A stretch of DNA of 64,000 nucleotides from Streptomyces olivoverticillatus (lineage in GTDB: Bacteria; Actinomycetota; Actinomycetes; Streptomycetales; Streptomycetaceae): assembly GCF_014203555.1 (NCBI RefSeq), contig NZ_JACHJH010000005.1:452752-516751 (forward strand), given 5' to 3'. Of this stretch, positions 1 to 8,232 are shown in pieces. Made by a program: the position numbers and the translations under genes. Position 1 is the first letter of the stretch. Each line of letters opens with the position of its first letter. Under the pieces are notes generated by a model, which was not told where the DNA came from, did not search any database, and saw nothing but the letters and a program-made list of their open reading frames with translations.

Positions 1-122
1 TCGTGGCCAACATGACGCAGTCGGAGATCGGCGAGGAGCTCGGCGTCTCGCAGATGCACGTCTCGCGGCTGCTGTCGCGCACCCTGGTGCGGTTGCGCCG
101 GGGGCTGATGACCGAGGAGTGA
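1..122 (+). CDS. RNA polymerase sigma factor, SigB/SigF type (3' end only)
   Basis: Only the last 39 codons lie in the window, read from base 3; the gene begins upstream. The peptide contains MTQSEIGEELGVSQMHVSRL, the region 4.2 helix-turn-helix that contacts the -35 element. The wording is typical of SigB/SigF-family stress and sporulation sigma factors of Streptomyces. The stop codon is at 120-122 and a strong hairpin follows. Which paralogue it is cannot be told from this fragment, because the diagnostic region 2 is missing. Confidence 0.85.
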   Translation, partial: VANMTQSEIGEELGVSQMHVSRLLSRTLVRLRRGLMTEE

Positions 123-162
123 CCGCCGACGGGCCTGTCAGGGCAGCACCGCCACGCTGTGT

Positions 163-186
163 GCCGCACGGGAAATCCCGTGCGGC
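163..186 (+). terminator. Terminator hairpin after the sigma factor gene
   Basis: A perfect 10-bp stem (163-172 with 177-186) closes on an AAAT loop 40 bases after the sigma factor stop. A short T-rich stretch follows at about 192-198. It should end transcription before the next gene, which has its own upstream region. Confidence 0.8.
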
Positions 187-353
187 GCAGTGGTTTTTGG
201 CAAGCGCAGTGGTTTTGGCACGTGTCGTGGCTTGAAGGGAAAGCCATCTGAGGCCGAAAACACTCTCCCCGCATGCTTCACATGCGCCATTGAATGCTCA
301 CTGCCCGCACTGAATTTCCGTCAGTGCACTCTTCGATGGCTGGGAGACGCTCC

Positions 354-722
354 ATGAGACGGTTCCGCACGGCAGGTCTGGCAGTACTCGGGGCGGCGCT
401 CTTCGCGTCCGTCGCGGCGAGCCCCGCACAGGCGTCGCCGGGCGAGACCCGTACGGTCTGCGCCAATTCGATGACGCCGGACGGCTGGGTCGACGTGAAT
501 TGGGGCGTCAACGCTTCGTGCGGTGGCGGGTCCTTGAGCCCGAACATCAAGATGATCAAGCAGGTGGACGGTCTTCCGGTCGGCAGCCAGGTCAACGCCT
601 GTGCCACCACGCTCCCGCCGAAGGGCTGGATCAAGCTGCAGACCTACTACACCAGCAGCTGCCAGGCCTTCGTCAACCCGTCCTTCACGCCGAACGCCTG
701 GCTGCTGCAGCGGGCCTCCTGA
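354..722 (+). CDS. Small secreted cysteine-containing protein, unknown function
   Basis: The protein has about 122 residues with a clear N-terminal signal peptide: an MRRFR start, a hydrophobic core rich in Ala and Leu, and an AQA-type cleavage site. The mature part is only about 95 residues. It holds four cysteines in two imperfect repeats, each with the pattern CA, then P-x-GW, then a paired (A/S)SC. This suggests two small disulphide-bonded units outside the cell. ATG 354 is preferred because a GGGAGA ribosome site ends 8 bases upstream; ATG 336 and ATG 294 are in frame but have poorer upstream sequence. No family is recognised. It is probably monocistronic, as it stands between a terminator and a convergent operon. 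Confidence 0.7.
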   Translation: MRRFRTAGLAVLGAALFASVAASPAQASPGETRTVCANSMTPDGWVDVNWGVNASCGGGSLSPNIKMIKQVDGLPVGSQVNACATTLPPKGWIKLQTYYTSSCQAFVNPSFTPNAWLLQRAS

Positions 723-777
723 GGCTTGCCGCTCCGCACCGGCCGCGGTCTCTTCGGCGCGGCCGGTGAGAGCGGTG

Positions 778-1944
778 TCAGAGCGCGCGAACGCCCCGCT
801 GCCAGACGGCCGAGACCAGCGGCACCCCCGGCCGGTAGGCGAGGTGGACGTGGCTGGGGGCGTCCAGCAGCAGCAGGTCGGCCCGGGTGCCCGGGGCCAG
901 CCGGCCGATGTCGCTGCGGCGCAGGGCAGCGGCGCCACCCGCCGTCGCCGACCACACCGCCTCGTCGGGGGTCATGCCCATGTCGCGGACGGCGAGGGCG
1001 ATGCAGAACGGCACGGACGAGGTGAACGACGAGCCGGGGTTGCAGTCGGTGGAGAGCGCCACTGTGACGCCCGCGTCGAGGAGACGGCGCGCGTCGGGCC
1101 ACTGGGCGCGGGTGGAGAACTCCGCGCCGGGCAGCAGCGTGGCGACCGTCCCGCCCTGGGCCAGGGCGTCGACGTCGGCGTCGGTGAGGTGGGTGCAGTG
1201 GTCCGCCGAGGCGGCGCCCAGCTCCACGGCCAGCTGTACGCCCGGGCCGTGGCCCAGCTGGTTGGCGTGGACGCGCGGGGTCAGGCCCCGGGCCCGGCCG
1301 GCCTCCAGGATCGTACGGGCCTGGTCCCCGTCGAAGGCGCCCTTCTCGCAGAAGACGTCGACCCAGCGGGCGTGGGGCGCGCACGCGTCGAGCATCCCGC
1401 CGGTGACCAGCTCCACATAGCCCGCGGGGTCGTCCGCGAACTCGGGGGCCACGATGTGCGCCCCCAGGTAGGTGACCTCCTCGGTGTGGGCCGCGGCGAT
1501 GCGCAGGGCGCGGGCCTCGTCCCGGGTCGTCAGGCCGTAGCCGGACTTGGTCTCCAGCGTGGTCGTGCCCTGGCGCAGGCCCTCACGGAGATAGCGCAGG
1601 AGGTTGGCCTCCAGCTCCTCGTCCGTGGCGGCGCGGGTGGCGGCGACGGTGGTGCGGATGCCGCCCGCGCTGTAACTCTGCCCGGACATCCGTGCGTTGA
1701 ACTCGGCCGTGCGATCGCCCGCGAAGACCAGGTGGGAGTGGGAGTCGACGAAGCCGGGGAGGGCGGCCCGGCCGCCGGCGTCGACGGCGTTGTCAGTGGC
1801 GGGTGCTTTGCTTGTCCCACCGACCCAGGCGATGCGGTCGTCGTCGATGACGACCGCTGCGTCCTGGATCAGGCCGAGGGGGCCTTCACCGAGGGAGGGG
1901 TCGTTGGTGACGAGACTGCTGATGTTGATGATTGCCGTGCTCAT
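778..1944 (-). CDS. hutI: Imidazolonepropionase
   Basis: This 388-residue amidohydrolase opens imidazolone-5-propionate to N-formimino-L-glutamate, the third step of histidine degradation. Evidence is the metal-binding HSH pair at residues 69-71, ETKSGYGL near residue 130, downstream His ligands in HANQLGHG, and STDCNPGSS near the C-terminus, all characteristic of HutI. The length matches the family (about 390-410). It is the last gene of the minus-strand hut operon, 20 bases after hutF. The ATG at 1944 directly begins the conserved N-terminus. It acts in the cytosol with a bound metal ion. No defects are seen. Confidence 0.96.
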   Translation of the reverse strand: MSTAIINISSLVTNDPSLGEGPLGLIQDAAVVIDDDRIAWVGGTSKAPATDNAVDAGGRAALPGFVDSHSHLVFAGDRTAEFNARMSGQSYSAGGIRTTVAATRAATDEELEANLLRYLREGLRQGTTTLETKSGYGLTTRDEARALRIAAAHTEEVTYLGAHIVAPEFADDPAGYVELVTGGMLDACAPHARWVDVFCEKGAFDGDQARTILEAGRARGLTPRVHANQLGHGPGVQLAVELGAASADHCTHLTDADVDALAQGGTVATLLPGAEFSTRAQWPDARRLLDAGVTVALSTDCNPGSSFTSSVPFCIALAVRDMGMTPDEAVWSATAGGAAALRRSDIGRLAPGTRADLLLLDAPSHVHLAYRPGVPLVSAVWQRGVRAL

Positions 1945-1964
1945 GCTTGCTCCGGTCCTCGGCG

Positions 1965-3398
1965 TCAGCCGCTCAGGGCGGCGATGGAGTCGGCCAGCGC
2001 TCGCGGTACGTCGGGTACGAGCTGGTGCACCCCGTCGCGCACGACGTGCCGGCCTCCGACGACCGTGTGCCGGACGTCTGCGCCGGTCGCGGCGAATACC
2101 GCCGTCTCGGCACCCAGCCGCGCAGGGGGTCCGGCCGTACGGACGGAGTCCAGCGCGACCGTCGTGAAGTCCGCGAGCGCGCCCGGCTCGATCCGGCCCG
2201 CCTCGTCCCAGCCGAGCGAGGCGTGGCCGTCGGCGGTCGCGGCGCGCAGGAGGGCGGCGGCGGTCCAGTGACCGCGGGTGCGGGTGCGCAGGCGCTCGTC
2301 GAGCTCCATGGCGCGGGCCTCTTCGAACAGGTCGATGACGGCGTGGCTGTCGCTGCCGAGGGAGAGCGGACTGCCGGCCCTCTGGAGGGCGACGGCGGGG
2401 CCGATGCCGTCGGCGAGGTCGCGTTCGGTGGTGGGGCACATGCAGATGCCGGTGCGGGAGCCGCCGAGGAGGGAGATGTCCTCGTCGGTGAGGTGCGTGG
2501 CGTGCACGGCGGTGGTGCGCGGGCCGAGCACGCCGTGGTCGGCGAGGAGCCGGGTGGGCGTGCGGCCGTGCGCGGCGTGGCAGGCGTCGTTCTCGGCGGT
2601 CTGCTCCGAGAGGTGGACGTGCAGGGGTGCTTCGCGCTCGGCGGCCCAGTCGGCGACGGTGGACAGCTCGGCGGCGGGCACGGCGCGCACGGAGTGCACG
2701 GCCGCGCCGATGTGGGCGTGCGGTCCGGCGGGCTTGAGGGCGCTGACGCGCTCGGCCCAGGCGGCGGCCGTGCCGTCGGAGAAGCGGAGCTGGTGGGGGT
2801 TCGGGGCTTCCCCGCTGCGTCCATCTCCTATGCCGGCGGAGAGATAGGCGGTGTCGAGGAGGGTGATGCGGATGCCGGCGTCGGCGGCGGCCGCCATGAG
2901 GGCTTCGCCCATGGCGTTGGGGTCGGAGTAGGGGGTGCCGCCCGGGGCGTGGTGCAGGTAGTGGAATTCGCCGACGCAGGTGATGCCGGCCAGGGCCATC
3001 TCGGCGTAGGCGGCGCGGGCGAGGGCGAAGTAATTTTCGGGGGTGAGTCTGTCGGCAATGCCGTACATGACGTTGCGCCACGTCCAGAATGAATCAGGCG
3101 CCCGGCTCGCGCTCCGCGCAGGCGGAGGTGACCCCGCGTGGCTGTGCGCGTTGGCCAGTCCGGGGAGGGTGGAGTCGGGTGCCGCCTGCACAACACCCCG
3201 CAGAGCGCGGTGGAACGCATGGGAATGGCTGTTCGCCAGCCCCGGCAGGGTCAGCCCGCGCAGGGCGACCGCGCCCGGCGGCGGGGCCGGGACGTCGGTG
3301 CGTACGGCCGTGATCCGTCCGTCGGTGACGTCGACGGCCACGCCCGGCTCGACCGAGGCGCCGAGCCAGGCGTGCTCGGCCCAGTAGGTCACCTGCAC
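1965..3398 (-). CDS. hutF: Formimidoylglutamate deiminase with an internal insertion
   Basis: HutF hydrolyses N-formimino-L-glutamate to N-formyl-L-glutamate plus ammonia. This 477-residue protein has the amidohydrolase HSHAFHRAL metal site (His58, His60), GEFHYLHHAPGGTPY, HLSEQ and the late LGSDSHA motif. It is longer than expected because about 33 residues (roughly 69-101, bases 3096-3194) sit between HRALRG and the conserved DSFWTWR. That insert contains a second, near-identical copy of the metal motif (TLPGLANAHSHAG), 27 residues after the first. The start is GTG at 3398, overlapping the 3' end of the upstream hydrolase gene by 10 bases. Folding and activity of this form are uncertain, since the extra segment sits beside the active site. 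Confidence 0.93.
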   Translation of the reverse strand: MQVTYWAEHAWLGASVEPGVAVDVTDGRITAVRTDVPAPPPGAVALRGLTLPGLANSHSHAFHRALRGVVQAAPDSTLPGLANAHSHAGSPPPARSASRAPDSFWTWRNVMYGIADRLTPENYFALARAAYAEMALAGITCVGEFHYLHHAPGGTPYSDPNAMGEALMAAAADAGIRITLLDTAYLSAGIGDGRSGEAPNPHQLRFSDGTAAAWAERVSALKPAGPHAHIGAAVHSVRAVPAAELSTVADWAAEREAPLHVHLSEQTAENDACHAAHGRTPTRLLADHGVLGPRTTAVHATHLTDEDISLLGGSRTGICMCPTTERDLADGIGPAVALQRAGSPLSLGSDSHAVIDLFEEARAMELDERLRTRTRGHWTAAALLRAATADGHASLGWDEAGRIEPGALADFTTVALDSVRTAGPPARLGAETAVFAATGADVRHTVVGGRHVVRDGVHQLVPDVPRALADSIAALSG

Positions 3399-4576
3399 GC
3401 GAGGCCCTCCAGTACATCGGCGAGTGCGGCCACCCCGGCCACGCAGTCGTCCTCGGCCGCCGTTTCGGCGGGGGAGTGGGAGACGCCGGTGGGGTTGCGC
3501 ACGAACAGCATGGCGGTGGGGACGGTGCCGGACAAAATACCCGCGTCGTGGCCCGCGCCCGTGGGCAGCACGGGGACGCCGCCGAGCAGTTTCGCCAGCT
3601 CGTCGCGGAGGCCGTGCGCGAACTCCACGACGGGGGTGAAGGATTCCCGGGTGACGCGGACGCCGACGCCGTCGCGCTCGCCCCGTTCGACGGCGGCGCG
3701 CTCGATCTCGCCGACGACCTCGGCGAGGGTCTCCTCGTCGGCGGCGCGGGAGTCCAGCCAGCCGCGGACGAGGGAGGCGATGGCGTTGACGCCGTTGGGC
3801 TCGACGCTCACCTTCCCGAAGGTGGCCAGGGCCCCGGCGAGCCGTGCCTTCTTGCGGGCGGCCAGCACGGTGTTGGCGTAGGTGAGCATTGGGTCGCGGC
3901 GGTCCTCGATGCGGGTGGTGCCGGCGTGGTTGGCCTCGCCGTGGAAGTCGAACCGCCAGCGGCCGTGCGGCCAGATCGCGGAGGCGACGCCCACGGCGTG
4001 CGGGGTCTCTGCCAGGGCCCGGCCTTGCTCGACGTGGAGTTCGACGAACGCGCCGATGCGGGCGAGGCGCTCGGGGTCGGGCCCGATGGCCTCGGGGTCG
4101 TATCCGGCGCGCTCCATCGCCCGGGCGAGGGAGATCCCCTCGGCGTCCCGCAGCGCGTGGGCCTTCTCGGCCGTGAGCTGCCCGGCGGTCAGGCGGGAGC
4201 CGACGCAGGCGAGGCCGAAGCGGGCGCCCTCCTCGTCACCGAAGTTGACGATGGCGAGGGGGCGGCTCGGCCGGGCGCCGCGGGCGCGGAGCTCGTCGAG
4301 CGCGGCGAAGGACGAGACGACGCCGAGGGGGCCGTCGAAGGCGCCGCCGTCGGGGACGGAGTCGAGATGCGAGCCGGTGACGACGGCGTCCCCGGCGGCG
4401 GGGTCACCGAGCCAGGCCCACTGGTTGCCGTTCCGGTCGAGTTCGTAGGCCAGGCCCCGGCTTTCGGCCTGCGCCTGAAACCACGACCTGCAGTCGGCGT
4501 CGGCACCGGTCCAGGCGAATCGGCGGTAACCGCCGCTTTCGGGGTTCCGGCCCATCGGCGCGAGGTCGCGCCACAT
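3389..4576 (-). CDS. M20-family amidohydrolase, annotated as allantoate amidohydrolase; probable N-formylglutamate hydrolase of the hut pathway
   Basis: This protein of about 395 residues belongs to the M20 / AllC / N-carbamoyl-amino-acid hydrolase family. Metal and substrate motifs are present: GSHLDSVPDGGAFDGPLGV, NFGDEEGARFG, ELHVEQG, and GAGHDAG near the C-terminus. The gene lies between hutU and hutF. HutF makes N-formylglutamate and no classical HutG is seen, so the likely job is removing the formyl group (inference from context and family chemistry). ATG 4576 gives a complete core, but the conserved residues just upstream (SFHEMW) are in frame, so translation may begin at GTG 4633. The upstream 200 bases carry an inserted palindrome that may have disturbed the original start. 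It overlaps hutF by 10 bases. Confidence 0.85.
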   Translation of the reverse strand: MWRDLAPMGRNPESGGYRRFAWTGADADCRSWFQAQAESRGLAYELDRNGNQWAWLGDPAAGDAVVTGSHLDSVPDGGAFDGPLGVVSSFAALDELRARGARPSRPLAIVNFGDEEGARFGLACVGSRLTAGQLTAEKAHALRDAEGISLARAMERAGYDPEAIGPDPERLARIGAFVELHVEQGRALAETPHAVGVASAIWPHGRWRFDFHGEANHAGTTRIEDRRDPMLTYANTVLAARKKARLAGALATFGKVSVEPNGVNAIASLVRGWLDSRAADEETLAEVVGEIERAAVERGERDGVGVRVTRESFTPVVEFAHGLRDELAKLLGGVPVLPTGAGHDAGILSGTVPTAMLFVRNPTGVSHSPAETAAEDDCVAGVAALADVLEGLACR

Positions 4577-4713
4577 CTCATGAAACGAGGAGGGTGTGGG
4601 CAGTCGTCCGCCTGGGGCGGGACAGGTGGGCACACCCGGACCCGCACCCGGCAGCCCACGGTCTGCCCCACCGGGGGCACCCGCTTCGGGCGCGGCCCGG
4701 TGGTCGGGCTGCG

Positions 4714-4756
4714 CCCACCCTCCCCCAGAGCCTGAACGGCCTGGGAGGTACCCCCA
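4714..4756. repeat. Small Streptomyces-type palindromic repeat in the hut operon
   Basis: The segment has the layout of a small palindromic element: C-run, CCCAG, a GCC/GGC inner stem around TGAAC, CTGGG, then a second C-run. It lies in the 212-base gap between hutU (stop at 4789) and the hydrolase gene, a spacing unlike the 10-base overlap and 20-base gap elsewhere in the operon. A similar element lies inside a gene at 49491-49521. It may form RNA structure or weaken downstream expression; that is inference. Confidence 0.65.
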
Positions 4757-4788
4757 TCGCCCTGCGGGACGATTGCCCGCAGCGTTGC

Positions 4789-6447
4789 TCACTCGCCCTC
4801 CCGCATCGGGATACGGACCCCGCGGTCCTCCGCCACCGACTCCGCGATGTCGTAGCCCGCGTCCACGTGCCGAATGACCCCCATCCCCGGGTCGTTCGTC
4901 AGAACACGGCGGATCTTCTCGCCCGCCAGCGCCGTGCCGTCGGCCACCGTGACCTGGCCCGCGTGGATGGAGCGGCCCATGCCGACCCCGCCGCCGTGGT
5001 GGAGGGAGACCCACGACGCACCCGACGCCACGTTGACCATCGCGTTGAGCAGCGGCCAGTCCGCGATCGCGTCGGAGCCGTCGAGCATCGCCTCGGTCTC
5101 GCGGTACGGCGAGGCGACCGAGCCGCAGTCGAGGTGGTCGCGGCCGATGACGAGGGGGGCCTGCAGCGTGCCGTCCGCCACCATCTCGTTGAAGCGCTCG
5201 CCCGCGCGGTCCCGCTCCCCGTATCCGAGCCAGCAGATGCGGGCCGGCAGGCCCTGGAAGTGGACGCGCTCGCCGGCCATCTTGATCCAGCGCGCGAGGG
5301 ACTCGTTCTCCGGGAAGAGTTCGAGCATCGCCTTGTCCGTCGCCGCGATGTCCTTCGGGTCGCCGGACAGCGCCGCCCAGCGGAAGGGGCCCTTGCCCTC
5401 GCAGAAGAGGGGCCGGATGTAGGCGGGGACGAAGCCGGGGAAGGCGAAGGCGCGCTCGTAGCCCGCCAGCTGCGCCTCGCCGCGGATGGAGTTGCCGTAG
5501 TCGAAGACCTCGGCGCCCGCGTCCTGGAAGCCGACCATGGCCTCGACGTGCCTGGCCATCGACTCGCGCGCCCGGACCGTGAAGTCGGCCGGCTTCTCGG
5601 CGGCGTAGGAGGCCATGTCGTCGAAGTCGACGCCGAGCGGCAGGTAGGAGAGCGGGTCGTGGGCGGAGGTCTGGTCCGTCACGATGTCGATGGGCGCGTT
5701 CATCGCGAGCAGCTGCGGCAGCAGCTCGGCGGCGTTGCCGAGGACGCCGATGGACAGCGGGCGGCGGGCGTCGCGCGCCTCCACGGCCAGCTGCAGGGCG
5801 TGGTCGAGCGAGTCGGCCTTCACGTCCAGGTAGCGGTGCTCGATGCGGCGCTCGATCGCGCGCGGGTCGCAGTCGATGCAGATCGCGACACCGTCGTTCA
5901 TGGTGACGGCCAGCGGCTGGGCGCCGCCCATGCCACCGAGGCCGGCGGTCAGCGTGATCGTCCCCGCGAGAGTTCCGCCGAACTTCTTGGCGGCGACGGC
6001 CGCGAACGTCTCGTAGGTGCCCTGGAGGATGCCCTGGGTGCCGATGTAGATCCAGGAACCGGCCGTCATCTGCCCGTACATCGTCAGGCCGAGGGCCTCC
6101 AGGCGGCGGAACTCCTCCCAGTTGGCCCAGTCGCCGACGAGGTTGGAGTTGGCGATCAGTACGCGCGGGGCCCACTCGTGGGTCTGCATCACGCCGACCG
6201 GGCGGCCGGACTGGACCAGCATGGTCTCGTCCTGCTTGAGCGTCTGCAGGGTGCGGACCATCGCGTCGAAGGACCGCCAGTCGCGCGCCGCCTTGCCCGT
6301 GCCGCCGTAGACGACGAGCTTGTCCGGGTGCTCGGCGACCTCCGGGTCCAGGTTGTTCTGCAGCATCCGCAGCGCGGCTTCCTGCTGCCAGCCCTGGGTG
6401 CTCAGCTGCGTGCCTCGCGGTGCCCGCACGGGTCGCGGTCCTGACAT
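4789..6447 (-). CDS. hutU: Urocanate hydratase
   Basis: Urocanate hydratase converts urocanate to imidazolone-5-propionate with tightly bound NAD. The 552-residue length is typical. Recognisable family sequence includes YGGTGKAARDW near the N-terminus, NSNLVGDWANWEEF, MYGQMTAGSWIYIGTQGI, the glycine-rich TAGLGGMGGAQPLA, the active-site region FPGFVPAYIRPLFCEGKGPFRW with its Cys, and a C-terminal LHHGGGVGMGRSIHAGQ. ATG 6447 has a GGGAGG ribosome site about 8 bases upstream. It is the first gene of the hut operon; hutH (histidine ammonia-lyase) is not in the window. Confidence 0.97.
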   Translation of the reverse strand: MSGPRPVRAPRGTQLSTQGWQQEAALRMLQNNLDPEVAEHPDKLVVYGGTGKAARDWRSFDAMVRTLQTLKQDETMLVQSGRPVGVMQTHEWAPRVLIANSNLVGDWANWEEFRRLEALGLTMYGQMTAGSWIYIGTQGILQGTYETFAAVAAKKFGGTLAGTITLTAGLGGMGGAQPLAVTMNDGVAICIDCDPRAIERRIEHRYLDVKADSLDHALQLAVEARDARRPLSIGVLGNAAELLPQLLAMNAPIDIVTDQTSAHDPLSYLPLGVDFDDMASYAAEKPADFTVRARESMARHVEAMVGFQDAGAEVFDYGNSIRGEAQLAGYERAFAFPGFVPAYIRPLFCEGKGPFRWAALSGDPKDIAATDKAMLELFPENESLARWIKMAGERVHFQGLPARICWLGYGERDRAGERFNEMVADGTLQAPLVIGRDHLDCGSVASPYRETEAMLDGSDAIADWPLLNAMVNVASGASWVSLHHGGGVGMGRSIHAGQVTVADGTALAGEKIRRVLTNDPGMGVIRHVDAGYDIAESVAEDRGVRIPMREGE

Positions 6448-6544
6448 GGGCCCTGCCTCCCTGGTTCCGGAACGGCTCCGCACCGTCCTGAAAGGAACGT
6501 ACTGAATAGAACACTGCACAGTTTGGAGTGGTGAATAGCCCTAG
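6448..6544 (-). promoter_or_regulatory. Upstream region of the hut operon
   Basis: These 97 bases separate hutU from the next minus-strand operon and should hold the hutU promoter. The stretch 6500-6535 is distinctly AT-richer than its surroundings, as expected for a promoter or operator. No -10/-35 pair can be assigned with confidence. Confidence 0.45.
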
Positions 6545-7954
6545 TCAACAGGTGGCGGGAGGTCCGTCCGGCCCGGACGCCAGGTCGCCCAGGCGGACCG
6601 GGTGGGCCAGCGGGCGGCGGTCGGTCGCGAGCGTGTCGGCGGGCGGGCGGCCGAGGAGGCCCGCCACGAGGTCCGCCGCGTTGCGGCCGCAGATCCGGCC
6701 CTGGCAGGCGCCGAGGCCCACGCGGCAGGTGAGCTTGATGGTGCGCATGGCGTCCGCGCCCCGGTCCGTCACGGCATCGCGCAGCTGCCCGTAGGTCACC
6801 TCCTCGCACCGGCAGACGAGCGTGTCCTCGGTGAGCCGGCTCCGCCAGCCCTCGCGGATCGGGTACGTCTCCTCCAGCGCCGCCGCGAAGCGGCGCCCGG
6901 CGCGTACGCGCGCTGCCGCGGCCGCCTCGCGCGCCGGGACACAGGCGCGGCTCAGATCGGCGGCCGCCGCCAGCCCCGCCAGCTCGCCCTCCGCCGCCGC
7001 GGCCACCGGCCCGGCCACGCCGGTGACCTCCCCGGCCGCGTACACGCCCGGCGCCGACGTCGCCTGCCGCGCGTCGACGACGACGCGGCCGTCGCGCACC
7101 AAGCAGCCCGCCGCCAAGGGCAGTTCGAGCTGCGGGAGGAAGCCGTAGCCCACACAGAGCGCGTCCACGGGAGCGATGACGCGCTCGCTGCCGGGCACCA
7201 CGCCCCACCGGGCGTCGAGCCGGGCGACGGTGACCGCTTCGACCCGGCCGTCGCCGTGCGCCGCGACCACCGCGCGACGGGAACGGCAGGGCACCCGGTG
7301 CCGCGCCAAGGCCCCGGCGTACGAAGCGAGTTCGGCAAGTAAAGCGGGGCCGCCGTCGCGCAGCGCCGCGGGGAGGTTGCGCAGCCAGCGGGACGGTTTC
7401 CCGGCCTCGTACACGCCCGCCACCCGGGACCCGGCCGTGAGCAGCGAGACGGCCGCCGGCAGCAGGAACGGGCCCGTCCCCGAGACCACCACCCGCCGCC
7501 CCACCGCCGTCCGCTGCCCCACGGCCAGAGCCCGCGCCGCGCCCGCCGTGACCACCCCCGGCAGCTCCCAGCCGGGAAACGGCAGCACCCGGTCATAGGC
7601 GCCCGTGCACAGCACCAGCGCGTCGGCGACCAGCGTGCGCTGCGTGCGCCCGGCGGCGTCGGCAGAGCCCTGCTGGAGGTGCACCAGGTGGCTTCCCGGC
7701 CGCGGGCCCGCCTCCAGAGCCCAGACGGTGGCGCGGGACAGGTGCTCGATACGCGGCTGCGCGACGACGGAACGCTCCAGCGGGTGCAGCCGGCGGGAAC
7801 CGGGCTCGGCGAGCGGGTGCCGGTGGTACTGGCCGCCCACCCGGGGCTCACCGTCGACGAGGACCACCCGTATCCCGCCGCGCGCTGCGGCGAGCGCCGC
7901 GCGCGCCCCGGCGGGCCCGGCCCCGACCACCACCACGCGCGGCGGCGCGGTCAC
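6545..7954 (-). CDS. FAD/NAD(P)-binding oxidoreductase with C-terminal BFD-like 2Fe-2S domain (HcnB/OoxA-like subunit)
   Basis: A 469-residue flavoprotein. It has an N-terminal dinucleotide fold (VVVVGAGPAGARAALAAARG), a second nucleotide site (VVVSGTGPFLLPAA), GVYAAGEVTGVAGP for FAD contact, and a C-terminal Cys cluster (VCRCEE and GACQGRICG) of the bacterioferritin-associated-ferredoxin type that binds a 2Fe-2S cluster. This layout matches the B subunits of hydrogen cyanide synthase, opine oxidases and D-hydroxyproline dehydrogenase. GTG 7954 overlaps the stop of the 2Fe-2S gene (GTGA), so the two are translationally coupled. With its two neighbours it should form a membrane-associated or cytosolic dehydrogenase acting on an amino acid or opine. 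The substrate cannot be read from sequence. Confidence 0.88.
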   Translation of the reverse strand: MTAPPRVVVVGAGPAGARAALAAARGGIRVVLVDGEPRVGGQYHRHPLAEPGSRRLHPLERSVVAQPRIEHLSRATVWALEAGPRPGSHLVHLQQGSADAAGRTQRTLVADALVLCTGAYDRVLPFPGWELPGVVTAGAARALAVGQRTAVGRRVVVSGTGPFLLPAAVSLLTAGSRVAGVYEAGKPSRWLRNLPAALRDGGPALLAELASYAGALARHRVPCRSRRAVVAAHGDGRVEAVTVARLDARWGVVPGSERVIAPVDALCVGYGFLPQLELPLAAGCLVRDGRVVVDARQATSAPGVYAAGEVTGVAGPVAAAAEGELAGLAAAADLSRACVPAREAAAAARVRAGRRFAAALEETYPIREGWRSRLTEDTLVCRCEEVTYGQLRDAVTDRGADAMRTIKLTCRVGLGACQGRICGRNAADLVAGLLGRPPADTLATDRRPLAHPVRLGDLASGPDGPPATC

Positions 7955-8232
7955 GCGCGCTCCCCGGCCGGTCCCGGCAGCGTGGCGCCGTCCTGCGTCT
8001 CGATCCGGTCCCCGTCGCACACCTCGCGCAGGCAAGCACGCACATCGGGCAGGCCGTTGACGGCGACCAGGCAGTCGTGGCAGACGCCGATGCCGCAGAA
8101 GAGGCCGCGGGGGCGGCCTCCGTGGCGCGTGCTGCGCCAGGCCGTGCGGCCCGTGGCGAGCAGCAGCGCCGCCACCGTCTGGCCCGGCCGGGCCGGGTGC
8201 GGCACACCGTCCACGTACACGGTCAGGGGCAT
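7951..8232 (-). CDS. Small 2Fe-2S ferredoxin-like subunit (HcnA/OoxC-like)
   Basis: The protein has 93 residues. It carries a plant-ferredoxin-like cysteine pattern, FCGIGVCHDC followed by a distal Cys in VRAC, which would bind one 2Fe-2S cluster. Such small (2Fe-2S)-binding proteins are the electron-transfer subunits of HcnABC-type dehydrogenases. It lies between the two flavoprotein genes: it overlaps the downstream one by 4 bases, and its ATG (8232) lies inside the last codons of the upstream one. This fits a fixed-stoichiometry complex. Confidence 0.88.
   Translation of the reverse strand: MPLTVYVDGVPHPARPGQTVAALLLATGRTAWRSTRHGGRPRGLFCGIGVCHDCLVAVNGLPDVRACLREVCDGDRIETQDGATLPGPAGERA

Noticed and set aside
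601..2271. Long plus-strand open frame opposite hutI and hutF
   Set aside because: It is a mirror frame of high-GC genes: Gly/Ala/Arg-rich, with no recognisable motif, and it overlaps two clear enzymes on the other strand.
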